A program made the position numbers and the translations under genes. Shown one piece after another: positions 13,609-26,540 of a DNA stretch of 64,000 bases (within the stretch, counting starts at the first letter, position 1; each line of letters begins with the position of its first letter). Location of the stretch: assembly GCA_958496175.1 (NCBI GenBank), contig OY292275.1:40191701-40255700 (forward strand), written 5' to 3'. Under the pieces are notes generated by a model. That model did not search any database, had not been told where the DNA came from, and saw only the letters and a program-made list of their open reading frames with translations. Source of the DNA: Sisyra terminalis (taxonomy: Eukaryota; Arthropoda; Insecta; Neuroptera; Sisyridae).

Positions 13609-13770
13609 GCCTACTGATGGCTGAGTGGTCTAGATGGCCGCTTCAAAACTGGTAAGTGTTGCGTTCGATCCTCGATTCAAGCAAATTTTCGATATTCCTC
13701 GAATACAGATTCTTATTAGCCCTAGAGTAGCTAAAGACGCAAGTAGATATCTATCAACGGTAAATAACAA
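13609..13770 (+). repeat. tRNA-derived SINE, copy 1
   Basis: The A box TGGCTGAGTGG is at 13618-13628 and the B box CGTTCGATCC at 13662-13671, about 33 nt apart as in a pol III tRNA promoter. The tRNA-like head GCCTACTGATGG is followed by a body with TTTTCGATATT, CCCTAGAG and CTAAAGAC blocks and a GGTAAATAAC end with an A-rich tail. The same order recurs in the other copies of the window. Confidence 0.85.
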
Positions 13771-14159
13771 TGAAAAAAAATGTTATAAAAACATGTAATG
13801 TAAATAAAATTTTGTATTAAGATATCTTAGCTACAAAAGAACATAAAAAATGTAAGGAACCAATAGAACACTTCATTTAACAATAGGCATTTCGCACAGT
13901 AGTTGAATGAAGAATTCAAATTTGCACATATGAGTTAACAAATATTCAGTCAGCTATATTTTTTCAATTCCAGCGAATTATAAATATACCAAACCTAGTT
14001 ACGTAGTCCCTGAATTACTTAATTTGAAATTTGAGAATTAAAATTTTTTAAATGGTCATCGAATCGAATTCATTGGATTCATAAAATCTTTGACATATGT
14101 TGATATGATCTCATTAGCAGGTATACCAAATCAAAAAAATGAGCCATTAAATGTTGTAA

Positions 14160-14225
14160 TGTTAATGGTACCGCTTCAATAGCCAGTAGGTCTTGCTTCG
14201 AATCACAAATTTGCTAATTTTTTGT
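14160..14225 (+). repeat. tRNA-derived SINE, decayed partial copy
   Basis: The segment GTACCGCTTCAATAGCCAGT, then a B-box-like GCTTCGAATC near 14196-14205, aligns with the middle of the SINE head (GACCGCTTCAAAAC-TGGTAGG...GGTTCGATCC). The A box and tail are not recognisable. Confidence 0.5.
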
Positions 14226-17200
14226 CCAGAATAGAACTTCCAAGGATATGTAAACTTTTGTATAAATTGTTGTCACCATAAAAAACAATTTGTTTAGAAA
14301 CTTTTTGGGATAAGTTGCAACTCTGTGGCGTCACACTTAAGTAAACAGCGTTTGTTCTGCATTTCCTATTTGTTAATCGATTGGTTTAAATACAAATTAC
14401 TAATAATAGTTCTTCTCAATTTTATAAATTTCTACATACGAATGCTATTTGTGAAATTCTATATCAAAATGGGGAAAAAATGTATGCAAGCCGACGGTGA
14501 GAACCTACCGTTTCAGGTTGTTTGATTAAATTGAGTCATTTAAAATACTTCCAATGAATACCAGATTTAATAAAATATAAAATTTTTATTTTGCAATGGA
14601 TTACAAAAATTAGTTACATCAATGTAATCTTGACACATATATGCATTTTAATTATCTGATTTTCCCGTTAAGGTTTCCACGAGCTAAACATAACCACTTT
14701 TTGGTTTTCAGGATTTATTGAAACAGGAACAAATAACTTTTCCGGGGTTTTTATCGATGTGCTTGTACATTGTGGTACTACGCACCATTTGTAAACCATT
14801 ATTAGTGGGACAAATTACAATAACATGGGTTATATAAACGTGCTTTCAGCAGCTTAATGTTTACTTTTTTAAATCAAACTTTATAATTGATTTTTGCTGT
14901 TAATAAAACAATTTTCCAAAAATATTAGAAAATCTGTATTTAATGAGGCAATAAATAAAACAGAACTATTTCTTATAATAGTCAAATATCTTATTATGCA
15001 TTATAGAACTCGAAAGCCGTTAAAGACCAATGTAGATAGAAAAATCATTATCTATACTTAAATAAACTTGAGAAAAATATTTCAAATAATAACTGTGTTG
15101 CAACTGACAGCAAAGTATACTTTTCTCTTTTGATCGACATTTAATGAAATTAAATCGGAACTCTTTCATTAGACGTAGTTGCTAGGTATATAAATTGTTA
15201 TATTCTACAAACGTGGAATAATTATGATTTATCTGAATTCTTCTATTTAAAAACAATGAACCTATTCAATAGTTCAGCTATAAATGAAATTTGTCTGCGA
15301 GTATATATACTTTGTGTATACCTACATAGATTTGATATATTAGGCCTGTGATTTTATTGACAATTTTGATGACAGGGCTACCTGTGTGGGAAGCATCTTA
15401 AACATCTAAGATACCTGATGAAATAGATGAAACCAAAATTCCACGTAATTTGCACACTATCGGAACCATAAAACTATTCAGAATATTCAGAACTTATCCA
15501 CTTGGCGTACATTTTTGCCTTTTTCAAAGAAAAAATGTAAAGTATACCGTACTTTCTCTTGGTTAACTTCCGTTTTTAACACTCTGTAACTCACAACCGA
15601 ATGGATCAAACCAAAAATTACAAAAAAATTTTTTTAAGAACAAAATGTCACCTTAACAACGACCATAAATCTGAAACTGTTTGAGCGATATTTTTTGAGA
15701 TATCGATTACTACAACTATATACCGAAAAAAAAATCCCTAACCTTATATATAACCTTTTTCGATATTTTTATAAAAATTCAATATGTACCTACTAGAAAA
15801 AACAAACAACGAAAATTGTTAAACTCCTGTTTCGTTGAACCAGCAACCCGAAAAAAAGTTCTTATTTCTATTTTTATATTATAGCGGTATCGTCTCACTC
15901 AGTTCTCGAAAGCTCATTACATAAGTACATTTGCAACAAGCTTTTGGAAAATTAATAATTTATTAATTCTTAAAATGTCACGTTCTTTTATTTAAGGAAC
16001 AAATAAAAAAAGAAAATTTTGCCCCAAAAAAAAAATGGAAAACATTTTTCTTTAAAAAACAGAACAATGAAAAGGATCCGTTTTTTTACTGTGTGTTTTA
16101 GCTTAATTTTTTCAAGTTGAATTGAAAAATGTATCACGTAAAACAAAACTTTTTTTTCTTTTAAAAATGTTTTTTTTTTATTGTTTGCGGGATGTAGACC
16201 GTGTGGATTTTAATTTGAGGTCCCTTAAATTCGTTTTTACCATATTGATTCAACCGAAACCACATTTTTTTTAAACTGTTTTTGTTCCTATAACGAAGAA
16301 ATTATTTCAAGTTTTGTCAACATTGATGATAAAATTTAATAAAAACCACAGCATTTGTATAAGAAACGAATTTAACCCAAGTTTTAACAATCGTTTAATG
16401 TTTACTCTAAATTTATGAGTTCAATTTTATTTGAACTAACAATTTCTCTTAATAAAATAAATTAGATATTTTTTTTAATATTATTAAACATTCATCAAAA
16501 CATTTCAGAAACTACTGTTAAATTTAGGTAACTTCATGTTTTTGAACGACAAAAAAATCATTTATAGTTTGCTTTTAATAAAAAAACATATCCTTTAATC
16601 TCTTAATTTAATAAATAGTAATATTAACAGCCAATATTAATAGAAACAATTAGCTAACAGCTATGTCCTTTTCACTTTTTCAACTCTTATTTTAATTTTT
16701 TTTAATAAAAAAATATTGTTAAACTTTTAAATGAAGTTTTAACTGAGAAATATCGGTAAACTTTTTCTATAGGTAGTGTTTAAAAATGAGAAATCTTATT
16801 TTTAAATGTCAGACTTGTTTATTTTATAAAAAAGCAAAGAAACAAATAAAACTTAAGCTACACATTTTTTTTATTATTTTAATAAAGTTTATTACTCGAT
16901 CATTTATTTAACTATCAATTACTTTAACGTTTGTAGAAAGAGTTATTTAAAAAGAAGAAAGAAAACAAACTTTCTAGAACTTTTTCTCATTTATTTTGTT
17001 CTGAAAAAAAATCTATTAATCCATTTTCATTTTAAAATTTATTTGCCTAATGAATTTTTCATACAATTTTTCAATTTTTTTCCTCCCACTGCGTGAAAAT
17101 TGAAATTGAAAAAATGTCAATATTCTTTAGGAAAATCAGAACAAATACAAGCGATACAAAAAGCAAATGAACGAATTCTCTTCCCTTGGCTTATTTATGA

Positions 17201-18550
17201 GATTACTTTATCACGGTGCGAAAATGTATAGTAATTTTCACAATCAATGTTTTACTACGCTGGGTGATAAGTTTTTTAATAAAAATAACAATAAATAACA
17301 ATAATAAAATTTGTATTGCATTTCCTCCGCTACCTGTTATTTTCCTTGAATATTTTTCTTTGTTTATTCTTGAATATTATCATTTTGTCGGTAGCAACTA
17401 AAATGTAAAATTTATTAGACTAATTGAAAAAATCGATTCACATAAAATACCTCTAGCTTCTTTGTCTCAAATGGTAACTCCAAAAAATATGTTTATATAT
17501 TCGGCAAATATTTTCCATTGTCATCACTGTTGAAAATCGAACACTAAATGCAATTCCATTTTAATGTCACGGAAGTTTTTCCTTAATTTAATATAATTAG
17601 TTATTCAAATAACGGATATTGAATGAACTAAAGACTCAGGACCGCATTTACCATATAGGATATAAGGTAATGCCTTTAGCCATCACCAAAAGGCCGTTAC
17701 AAAATGAGAGGAAAACAATAGCTTGATATCAATTGTTTGATATTTCACGTCAATAAGGTTTTAATGGAAAATAAAGTCGTCTTACTTGTTGTCCTTTTTA
17801 ATTTTATGCTGAAATTCTCTTTTAGTAGACCAACAAAAAACTGCCCAGAGGCTACTATAGTAGTTCTAAATGTAATTCTATAAAAGTTTAATTTTTATTT
17901 TCATAAGTAAATAAGCACTTAGCAAACAGTGGTTTGTAAACTATCTTTTTTATTTAACTACTAAGTTTTTTATTGTACTCCTTATTATTTATAAAAAAAA
18001 ATAAGTTTCAATTTCCTTTTTTTTTGATTTTACATCTAAAATAATTGAGAAAGAGTGACTAATAAAGTTTAGTATTTGGTTCTTTATGAATCTTTACTGG
18101 TATTGTGATATAAATTTTTTGAACGATTATGTGACATGCTATGGTAATTTACCATTGTTATATTTTCAATTCAAATTAAGACAAAATGGAAAATAATAAT
18201 AAATAATTTTTAATGAAAACTTGTCGAAACTTAGATGACAGGAGGACAGTGAAGATGGACGGAGGAAATGGAAAAACAGTGGAAAAAGTGAAATACATAA
18301 ATACTTAAGATATCTTGTCAATGATAAGTGAAGTTTGGAACAAAGATGAAAAACTTCATTAAGTTAGAATGAGAAATCTTCACAAAGGTGAAAAAAAATT
18401 TGGAGATCGAATTTTATCCCATGAACTGCGGTTATAAATGGTCAAGTGCTGTGTATTCCCATATTATCTTATACAGTAAATTATGGTTAATAGTGTAGCA
18501 ATAAATTTAATTATTTTGTAATTTTACCAAAACTATAAAAAATAAAAATC
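14226..18550. other. AT-rich non-coding; nothing recognised
   Basis: No open frame with protein-like composition and no repeat shared with the rest of the window that I can see. Confidence 0.45.
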
Positions 18551-18710
18551 CAACGCTGGTAGAGTGGTCAAAGTGACCACTTCAAAATTGGTGGACATTG
18601 GATTCGACACTTGTATCGACCAAAGTTCAAATTTTTTTTTCGATTAAGATTTTTAATTAATCCTAGAGTTACTTAGGTCTTTGCCAATTATAAAGCGACG
18701 ATAAATAAGG
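18551..18710 (+). repeat. tRNA-derived SINE, copy 2
   Basis: It contains CTGGTAGAGTGGTCAAAG, GACCACTTCAAAATTGGT, a decayed B box (GGATTCGACAC), the CCTAGAGTTACTTAGGTC block and an AAAGCGACGATAAATAAGG end. It has the same organisation as the 13.6-kb copy but its A box is mutated. Confidence 0.8.
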
Positions 18711-19082
18711 AAAAATAAAAATCAATAAGTCGTCGTTGCATAGTTCAATGGTTCTTAACCTTTTATTACTCTCGTACTCCTTAAAAACCGAAAGTAAATT
18801 TCGGTCTTCTTCAAATTCTTGAACATTTTCGTGACCAGTAGCCTACTTCAGTAACCATACCAAAAAAAAAATCTCAAATGTAACAATAATTCATAAATAA
18901 TTCAAAAATCAGAACTAAACGAAGCATTTAAGTAGGAATGTATGTTTTTCAAATAGCTAACTTCACACATATTTTAAGAGTACAAAAACTTAAAAAGCTC
19001 TAAAACTTTCGCGACCCACTACACACTTTCCACGGCTTTCCTATTAATAAACGTTAGCATAGTTCATAATGTCGCTGTCTGA

Positions 19083-19499
19083 GAACATTCGAAAGTTCAA
19101 ATTGTTCAATCTTTCGAATATTCGAACAATTAGAATGAAGAGAAACAGAAGACGTTCCAAAACACTTTCCGTGTGATTCTAATGTGGGATAGAAAGATAT
19201 AAAAGAAATTGAAATTACGCGAAATATCAGGAACAATATCGAACCTTCTAGAAGCTACAAGTGGGAATATAAATAAGGCGATCGACCGTCGCTGAATCAG
19301 AAGGTATCGAAAAAGTTACGACAAGTATCAATTGTGAAACAGTTACGAAAAAATTTAACAAATACAGCCGTTTAAAATAATTGATAAAATAAATAAATAT
19401 GTGTAATAAGAAACTTGTACTTAAATAAATGCTAATATTGTTAATATGTCCGACAAAAAAAATCCTTATATCAATATAAATATTCGTAAAAACGTAACA
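19083..19499 (+). mobile_element. LTR-like block (probable Ty3/gypsy-type solo LTR) with heat-shock-element and TATA motifs
   Basis: GAACCTTCTAGAA at 19241-19253 is a perfect three-unit heat-shock element. TATAAATA follows at 19268-19275 and TCAG at 19297-19300, about 30 nt from the TATA box. Then come GAAACAGTTACG, a run of AATAAATA polyadenylation-like signals (19390-19430), ATGTCCGACAAA and a terminal AACGTAACA (19491-19499). This order is what I know from insect gypsy-type LTRs. A similar order occurs at 51.8-52.06 kb. The left boundary is not clear and no internal gag-pol region is adjacent. Confidence 0.5.
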
Positions 19500-20930
19500 A
19501 TAATGATAATAGAACGGGACAAAATTTAAACGAAAAAATAAACTTTAAACTTTATTCTTTTATCTAAGGAGTTTTTTTTAAATTTTAAGTTATGTTTTTC
19601 ACTTATTGTATTTTTATAATGAATTTGGTATTTCGTTACACATCGTTGGTTTATCGCATCAAAATAAATAAAGAATATTTTCAAATAAAATCTTTACAAA
19701 TAGTAAGAGTATGTCACATATTTCCAACAACTAGCAAATATAGATTTAACTTGTTCATTAATCACATTTTTCGTTAATTTCAACACGCGATAATCAATCA
19801 AATCATGAATTGCATTTGGCCTGTAAAAGTTTTATCGCTAATATTTGTTCAGTGCATGATTTATATTATTTTTTCATACTGATTTCAAATACTATCCAAT
19901 AATCATTCAACGTCAACGATGAAGTAATCAAAAACTTAGCGTGAAGGGAGACAAAACCCTATGATATATTAGTAATTCTTTTCATTTTTTTCCCTTTACT
20001 TCACCGAGAAAAGTTCTATTTAACACATATTACATTGACACTTCCATACATTATAACATAAATTTTTAAATATTTATTCCATTTATCATGACTTAGAAAG
20101 CATTTCATATTTTACTCTAATTCAAGAACTTTTAAAACAAATTTCTGTATTTCTTTTAAAAATATGATTACTTTTGAAATTTTTCTAATAATTACATCAA
20201 GATAAGATTAATTGAAAGCAGAAATCGACAATGTAATTCATTATGAAAGTATCAACTGTATATTTTCATCTTCGAAAAAATGTTATTGTATTCCTTTTGT
20301 TACAAGTAAAGTATCATTGAAGAAGTATTTTTGTTCGGTTCTAGAGTAAATTAAATCTTGATTGTTCGAGGTATTCGATTTTGATTAAATAAAAGTTACC
20401 TGCTATATAGAAACCAGAAAGCCAGATTGCGTGCTTATTTTACTCAACATGAATCGCACTTAAAATAAGTTCAAAGGTCAAAGCGATTAAAACAAAATGA
20501 GGAACTGTGTTGAAATAATTGATCTGCAAATTCACCAACTTTTTCTACGTTAACCTTCACACACACTTTGGTGTAAATGAGAAAATACTTTTTCACTTTC
20601 TTCCTATTCTCCGCACAGTAAGAAAAGTATTATTTTCCATTTCATTTAATATAATTTATCGCCTAAGTAGGGAAATCAAATTGCATTGGAAAAGGTAAGT
20701 TTCACGTTATTTTTTACAATTTTCAAAAATAGTCTTTTTATTTGAGTATTGTAATGGCTACCAATCCCACTTTAGTAAACTTGGAATCAAAATTTATAAT
20801 ACAACACTAATGTCTATCAAAAAATATAGGGTGCTCAGCGACTTGGGCTATATGAACCTTTGGTATGATTACAGATGATATAGTTCCATGAGAAAATATT
20901 TTCTATTTAATATTAAAATAACTTAATATA
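19500..20930. other. AT-rich non-coding between the LTR-like block and the hAT-like MITE
   Basis: Nothing recognised. No gag or pol similarity follows the LTR-like block, which supports it being solo. Confidence 0.45.
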
Positions 20931-20938
20931 TCTAATGA

Positions 20939-21605
20939 TAGTGCTCAACCGAAACTAGTTTTTACGGCTGAAATCGAAACCGCAACCGAATTTCGGCATC
21001 AGACTTAGTTTTGGCCGAAAACGAAACTGAAACTTTCATATATGGTCATGTTTTCGTAAAAAAAAAGTTAATCATAATAAGTCAGTCTTTACTTTTAAAT
21101 TCAATAGGTATTCAATAATCATTTAGTCCCTAATATTTAAACTAATCATTAACATAAAATTTTATTATCACTTCTTATTTCATATAAATTATTTATGCTG
21201 AAATATGGGGTTCATTAGAAAGAAATGCACCAAATATTTCTTTTAATATTAGTTACGAATAACATAAAATAATAAAGTTACAAAACAAAATTACTTTTTA
21301 CTTAATATGTTTAGATACATAAAATAGAAAATACTCTTTCTTATATCTTAAGAACAAAATAATTTCTTCTAAGCTTTGACCAGTTTTCTTTCGAACTGAA
21401 AAAAAAATATGAAAGATAATATTAATGAATTGATAGTAATCAATATTCAAAATTGAAGAATCAAATAATAAATGAAAAACAATATTTTTTTGACATTTTA
21501 TCACACGAATACAGTTTCGGTTTCGGTCATAATTTCGGATTGACGAAAGTCGAAACCGAAACTAATCCGAAACTAAGCCAAAACCGAAAATTCGGCCGAA
21601 CTCTA
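20939..21605. mobile_element. hAT-like MITE, 667 bp, with CCGAAAC subterminal repeats
   Basis: The left end begins TAGTGCTCAACCGAAAC and the right end, reversed, begins TAGAGTTCGGCCGAA. Both ends carry dense CCGAAAC/GAAACCG/TTTCGG motifs (20948-21040 and 21510-21602). The flanking 8-mers TCTAATGA (20931-20938) and GATAATGA (21606-21613) agree at 6 of 8 bases, the length expected for a hAT target-site duplication. The interior has no transposase, so it was non-autonomous. Confidence 0.7.
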
Positions 21606-21824
21606 GATAATGACATTAAAATGTAGAAATGGACCATTAATATATTTACAGTAATTTTACTTAATATAAAATAGAGATAAAATAGAATATGTTTTTAGAA
21701 GAAAATAATATAAGAAAATAATAAATTGATTTTTTTTGTAAAACTATCACATTTTGTATGTTCATTTTTATACTCTTCGGAGTTTGTAAAATGTCCATTG
21801 TACATTGAACATTCTCTATGGGAG

Positions 21825-21945
21825 CGACTTTGGTATTTTTTCAAAATTTCAACAATCAAAACAAATGAACGACTTTAATTCTCGCTATCTCATTGGCTAA
21901 TAGCTATGTGCATTAACTTGCGTGTACTATCATTAGATGTCAGTG
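21825..21945 (-). repeat. Dispersed repeat, copy A (partner at 42.57 kb)
   Basis: The reverse complement contains GCTATTAGCCAATGAG, then GTTCATTTGTTTTGATT and TTGAAATTTT in the same order and spacing as 42560-42705 on the + strand. Similarity also covers an outer AATGCACTGACATCTAATGA block. The family was not recognised and no coding content is seen. Confidence 0.7.
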
Positions 21946-24900
21946 CATTACTTGACTTATTCGTACTTTAATTGTTCATAAGTAAATTATTTCATTAGAC
22001 TAAAATTTAAAAAGTCCAATTTGTGAAAATAAAAGAAGTGCTCAGTTATTAAAGAGAAGAATTCTTTTATTCAAGGAAGTGAAATGTTATTAAATGAGAA
22101 ATCATAGTTTCAACATTTTTGGTTTCGTTTCAATTGTCAATTAAGATTTTTGGGGGAAAATGTTTCTAATCCAAATAACTAAAGGACCTAGGGCTATTAG
22201 CATGGTGTATTGGCCCTAGAAAGATATTTATAAAATATCTTTAATATTATCCTATGGTAATATTTCCATCATTTTATGGGTTAGTAGGTCCTATTATTCT
22301 GTATTCCTTTAAAACATTCCACTCGTATTAACTTGTTATTTATTGCTTACTTCACAGAACACATACCATATTTAACTTATTGGTAGTTATGATATAACAT
22401 TTTTGATTGAAATATTTTAAAAATTTGTTAAAATGATGTTGGAAATATATTTTTTTCACAAAAACATATTGAGATAGAAATCTGAAACTTTCAGGATCTC
22501 AATATTTGATTAGTACCTATACTCCTCCTAAGTACAATTAAAATATCTTCCCCGGAATGATTCTCCATGCTTATACTCTTATGCTCTTTTTCGCATTTAA
22601 TACACGTACTGTTGAAAATGGTATTGATCGAATAAAAACATTTGAAACAAAAATACTTTTTCAAATTCCATCGTACATACACCTACTTGAAAAAATATTC
22701 GAATAAATATCACTAGCTTTAGTTTTGGATACAGGTGTTATTCGCTACAATTTCATATATACATATTTCAATATTTATTTCCCCCTATTCTGCTGATGGG
22801 ATAAGTGGCCAGTTTGATCGGGGTTAATTTTGAAAAGTAAAAATTGTGTCGAGCTTTTCAATGTGAGCTTTTTTCATCCATGCATTCTGACAGACAATTC
22901 AGCGAAATCAATAATAACATATTGCAAACGATCTCCATTAGCACCATTGCGACAAAATAAAATTGAAGTCATTCACACTCGTATATAAAACTGAAAAATT
23001 TAATTTTATAATTTTAATATTGTAGATACAAGCCTATAAAAAAGATAAATTAAATTCTTTGAAAAATATTACCAGGCCTAATTAGTGATGTTTTCAGACC
23101 TAATTAGTGATACTTAATGAAGAATCAATAGATCTTTTTAAGTTCATTTAAGTCCTTTTATATTTAATTTACTTATGGTTAGCTAATGATACCATCTCCC
23201 AAAGGAACTTCAGACAAATTGAAGACAAATTGAGCGTGAATTCATTTTCGTATATTGGTGATTATAAAATGTAAAACATTAGGGATTTTATTAACTCAAT
23301 TTAAAAATTATTTTTTTACAATCTTCTAACAGCAAATTGAAAGCATTAACCTGATTATTATTTCCTTTTTGATAAGCTGCAGTAGAAAACGTAAGCATTT
23401 GAGAAAATTGAAGTATAAAAGAAATATTTAGGTCATTGCGGAGCACAAAAGCATAAAAGATGAATCAAAAATTCAAATCTGCCCATAATATAGTTACTCT
23501 AAGAAAATACTAACCCTATCAAAATAAAGAAGTAACCAAGTATGGCATATGGAAGTAGCCATAATTCACTTGGCAATAATATAACTGATATCAGACTCAA
23601 GGGACGGCTGATAGCTAACAATGGCCGCTTCCTTTTTTGTATGAAAAATAATAATTCAAGATAACTTGAAGAATAAAAGTTTATCCAAATGTAGGTATAT
23701 TTTATATCTGCCCTTCAGGGGGAAGACATTTCTACTTCTTCAATCTGTCAAATAGATTATGGAAGACGTACATAATAGATGTTTGGTTTCTTAAATTGAG
23801 CCATTTTCTTTTTGAATTATGTGTTACTTTCCGAATCATAACTTTAATATTTCGTTATAAATAATTCCAGCTTCTTATACTTTTGATTTTTTTTGCTCTT
23901 CAAAAGGCAAACGGAGAAAATAGATAGCGTAGAAAAAATATTTTCTTACATAAATGTTATATTGTTTCTTTGATAAGGTTGTACCATTGTCACCGTAAGA
24001 AATTACAAGCGAACTTCGTTTTCATCACTGCGTAAAAAGCAGTCATCCATCTTATTTCAGATTTTTTATAATGCACATCTTTTTTGTATAATTAAAGGTA
24101 TGAAAGGTACTGGTAATTAATCTTGAAACTTTTATATAGAATGTATTAATTATTTCAAAGTTTTAGACGCAAGTAATCCAAAATTTAATTCGCAAAGTTT
24201 TATAACTGATTACCTTCTTAAATTACCGTCATATTAAGCATTTTTTTCCCCGAAAACGTTTCAACTTTTGACAAGGTGATTTACGTATTGTTTCAAATTG
24301 ATTTTACCGTATTTTTATTGTGCTGAATGGAATTGTTAATTTAACATTCAATGCTGACATGTAATTATAAACAGAGATTTCTAAAAGCCCTTTTGAATTT
24401 ACCTGAAGTGTATATCAATAAAATATTTTAATTGAGCTTTCTATAATGTTTAACTTAGACTTACATAGCCCTCAATCAATGTGTATAATGCGTTATAACG
24501 TTTACTGTACAACCAGAACAATGTAAACTGTTCCCAATATTCGAACTATAAATTATATTTGCGTTTCAAAGACATTTTCAATTTCAGACGATAATTAATT
24601 ACATCCTACAGTAATTACAAGTATTTCTAAGCATAAGGTTAACTGATGATAGCTGGATCGTGTATTAATTGTGTAAAACTTTTACACACCTTAGATGAAA
24701 GATATAAAATTTAAATTTCAATTAAATATCAGCAGAAACTTAAATAAATTTTATCTTGCCAATGTGAATGGCAGATAAAAGGTGAAATATTTTAATTAAG
24801 AATAATTATATTAAGCTCAAAAAGACGACAGCTTACTTTTTTACGAGTTCCATTTAAATTTATTTCATTTCAAAATTGTTGTTGCTAATTAAATTCTCTT

Positions 24901-25137
24901 GAGCTTAAACCACAGACCCAATAATTGAATGTTATTTGAAGCTAAATAAAGCGTCATGTATTCGGGTGAACAAAAAAATGTAATTATTTTGGGGTACAAT
25001 TGTAATTTAATGTTCGTGGTATAAGATAAAACGCAAAACTGTTGTCAACTTTCACATTTTTCTTAAAAAAATAATAACTAAGCTTAGTAATGACAAAAAA
25101 AAAGAACAAACAAAAATAATGAAATTGGTTTACTGAT
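21946..25137. other. AT-rich non-coding; nothing recognised
   Basis: Short open frames only. ATTAGTGATGTTTTCAGACC and TAATTAGTGATACT near 23.08-23.12 kb are a minor local duplication. Confidence 0.4.
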
Positions 25138-25198
25138 GGATTTACTAACCATTCTGTCGATAAAAGACCTCAGCAGTTATAAAGCAACAACAAATAAC
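25138..25198 (+). repeat. tRNA-derived SINE, 3' fragment
   Basis: GGATTTACTAACC, then AAAGACCTCAGCAGTTATAAA and GCAACAACAAATAAC match the tail half of the SINE family. The tRNA-like head is missing, which is consistent with 5' truncation. Confidence 0.6.
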
Positions 25199-25499
25199 AA
25201 AAAAAAAAATATGTTATCGATTTTATGGAAATATTTGCCATTATAAACTTTCTTCAAAGAAAATTAATTTATAGAAAGTTATTTAAGTACAAAACTGAAG
25301 CAGAAAATTTCCTTTTCTCTTGTGATAACAAACTATACCCACCATATACAAACTCTTATTATAAAATTATAAGTGGTCCATTTAAATATTGTAATTTAAT
25401 TTTGTTATAAATCAAAAACTAATTATAATTTTTTTGTGGGAAACTCAACATGGTATTGAATAATAAAAAACAACTTTGTACAAATAACAGCCACAACTT

Positions 25500-26540
25500 G
25501 TTATACAGTCCCCATTCTGTTAACCTAAATTTTGCAGCACATTTCCGATTGTTTAGGCTTCATCTTAGTAATAGCACCTTCGATTTTATTGTTATGTTAT
25601 GTAATGTTAGAATCCTTTCTGAATGATTAGTGTAACATTTATCCTTAACGGATCCGCAAAAAGTTTTCCAACGTAATCTAATCGTAGCTACAAAGCGACC
25701 AATTGATATCAACATTTCGGCGGATTACTCGACTTTCGAAAACAATACGCAAATGATCAATTGTAACTTTGACTGTGTGGCAAGTAGCACCATCTTGTTG
25801 GAACCTTGTATTGCCAATTATTTTTTTAGTTGTTATTTACCGTCGCAACTACTAAGATCATTAGCGACGCTAGGGTTATAAAAAATTCGTAATCTAGAAT
25901 TATCGAAAATTTGATTGATGCGAGGATCGAACCCAAAACCTACTAGTTTTGGAGCGGTCACTTTGACTACTCGGCCACCAATAGGCTCTATTAATTTATA
26001 GATACAAAAATTCATTTAACATAGAGCAATAACACCCGCTATTAACAGTAAAAATGGCTTCTTGTTTATTTTCGAAAAAAATGGCAACAAAATTGGTACC
26101 AAACAGTGACTCGGTGAAAATTTATGGAATTTTCCGTTGACATGTGCAGATTTTGGAACCCCGGGTGCGGTGATTCTGTTTGTTTTTGAAATCATCCTTA
26201 TGAAAATGAGCTTTATTTTCGAAAAAATTATCATCTTCAGTGCGAACCGAAAACGCTTCCGGAGGACGTACGGCTTCAGTTTTTGAACAAATTGAATTTA
26301 TTAAGGCTTCAAAGCAAGATCTTTATGCAAAATTCTAATCAATATAGTGCATATAATGGTTAATTCTTGAAAACGATGTCGAATTGAGGTTGATGAGTGT
26401 TCATGTACATTCTAAGTTACAGCGGCAATATTTTTGGTAGATCTTACAGGAAGATTATGTACACGCGTTGTTTATTCAGTAAAGAACTAGTTTCCTGAAT
26501 ATGAGTAACAAATTTATCCACAAACTACGCAAAGGTAATT
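25500..26540 (-). pseudogene. Tc1/mariner-superfamily transposase pseudogene, split by a SINE
   Basis: Read on the minus strand from 26.54 kb down, the frames give in order DKFVTHIQETSSLLNKQR (helix-turn-helix), IAAV, ILHKDLALKP, VQKLKP, then FFENKAHFHKDDFKNKQN (first catalytic block, 'F.DEAHFH' in active relatives, here Asp-Glu replaced), FFENKQEAIFTVNSGCY, and after the SINE RFQQDGATCHTVKVTID (second catalytic Asp block, intact), then FESRVIRR and NWSL. The C-terminal part near 25.5-25.6 kb reads AITKMKPKQSEMC. Frameshifts and stops are frequent. This domain order is that of a widespread insect Tc1/mariner-like transposase. Terminal inverted repeats were not found. Confidence 0.85.
25830..25987 (-). 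repeat. tRNA-derived SINE, copy 3, inserted in the transposase pseudogene
   Basis: The reverse complement has GCCTATTGGTGGCCGAGTAG (A box near 25967-25977) and GGGTTCGATCCTCGCATCAA (B box near 25922-25932). A TTTTCGATAATT block, CCCTAGCGTCGCTAATGA and a CGACGGTAAATAACAAC end follow. It sits between the 'NEFLY' and 'RFQQDGATCHT' parts of the transposase, so it inserted after that element. The 60-codon frame over it is a shadow, not a gene. Confidence 0.85.

Noticed and set aside
18231..18420. Purine-rich stretch that could be a coding relic
   Set aside because: No frame gives a recognisable motif. Skewed composition alone is not enough.
25833..26015. 60-codon minus frame
   Set aside because: It lies almost wholly on the tRNA-derived SINE and has no protein-like content.
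26016..26234. Stand-alone 72-codon minus gene
   Set aside because: It is the wrong frame over the transposase pseudogene. A neighbouring frame reads the FFENKAHFH catalytic block.
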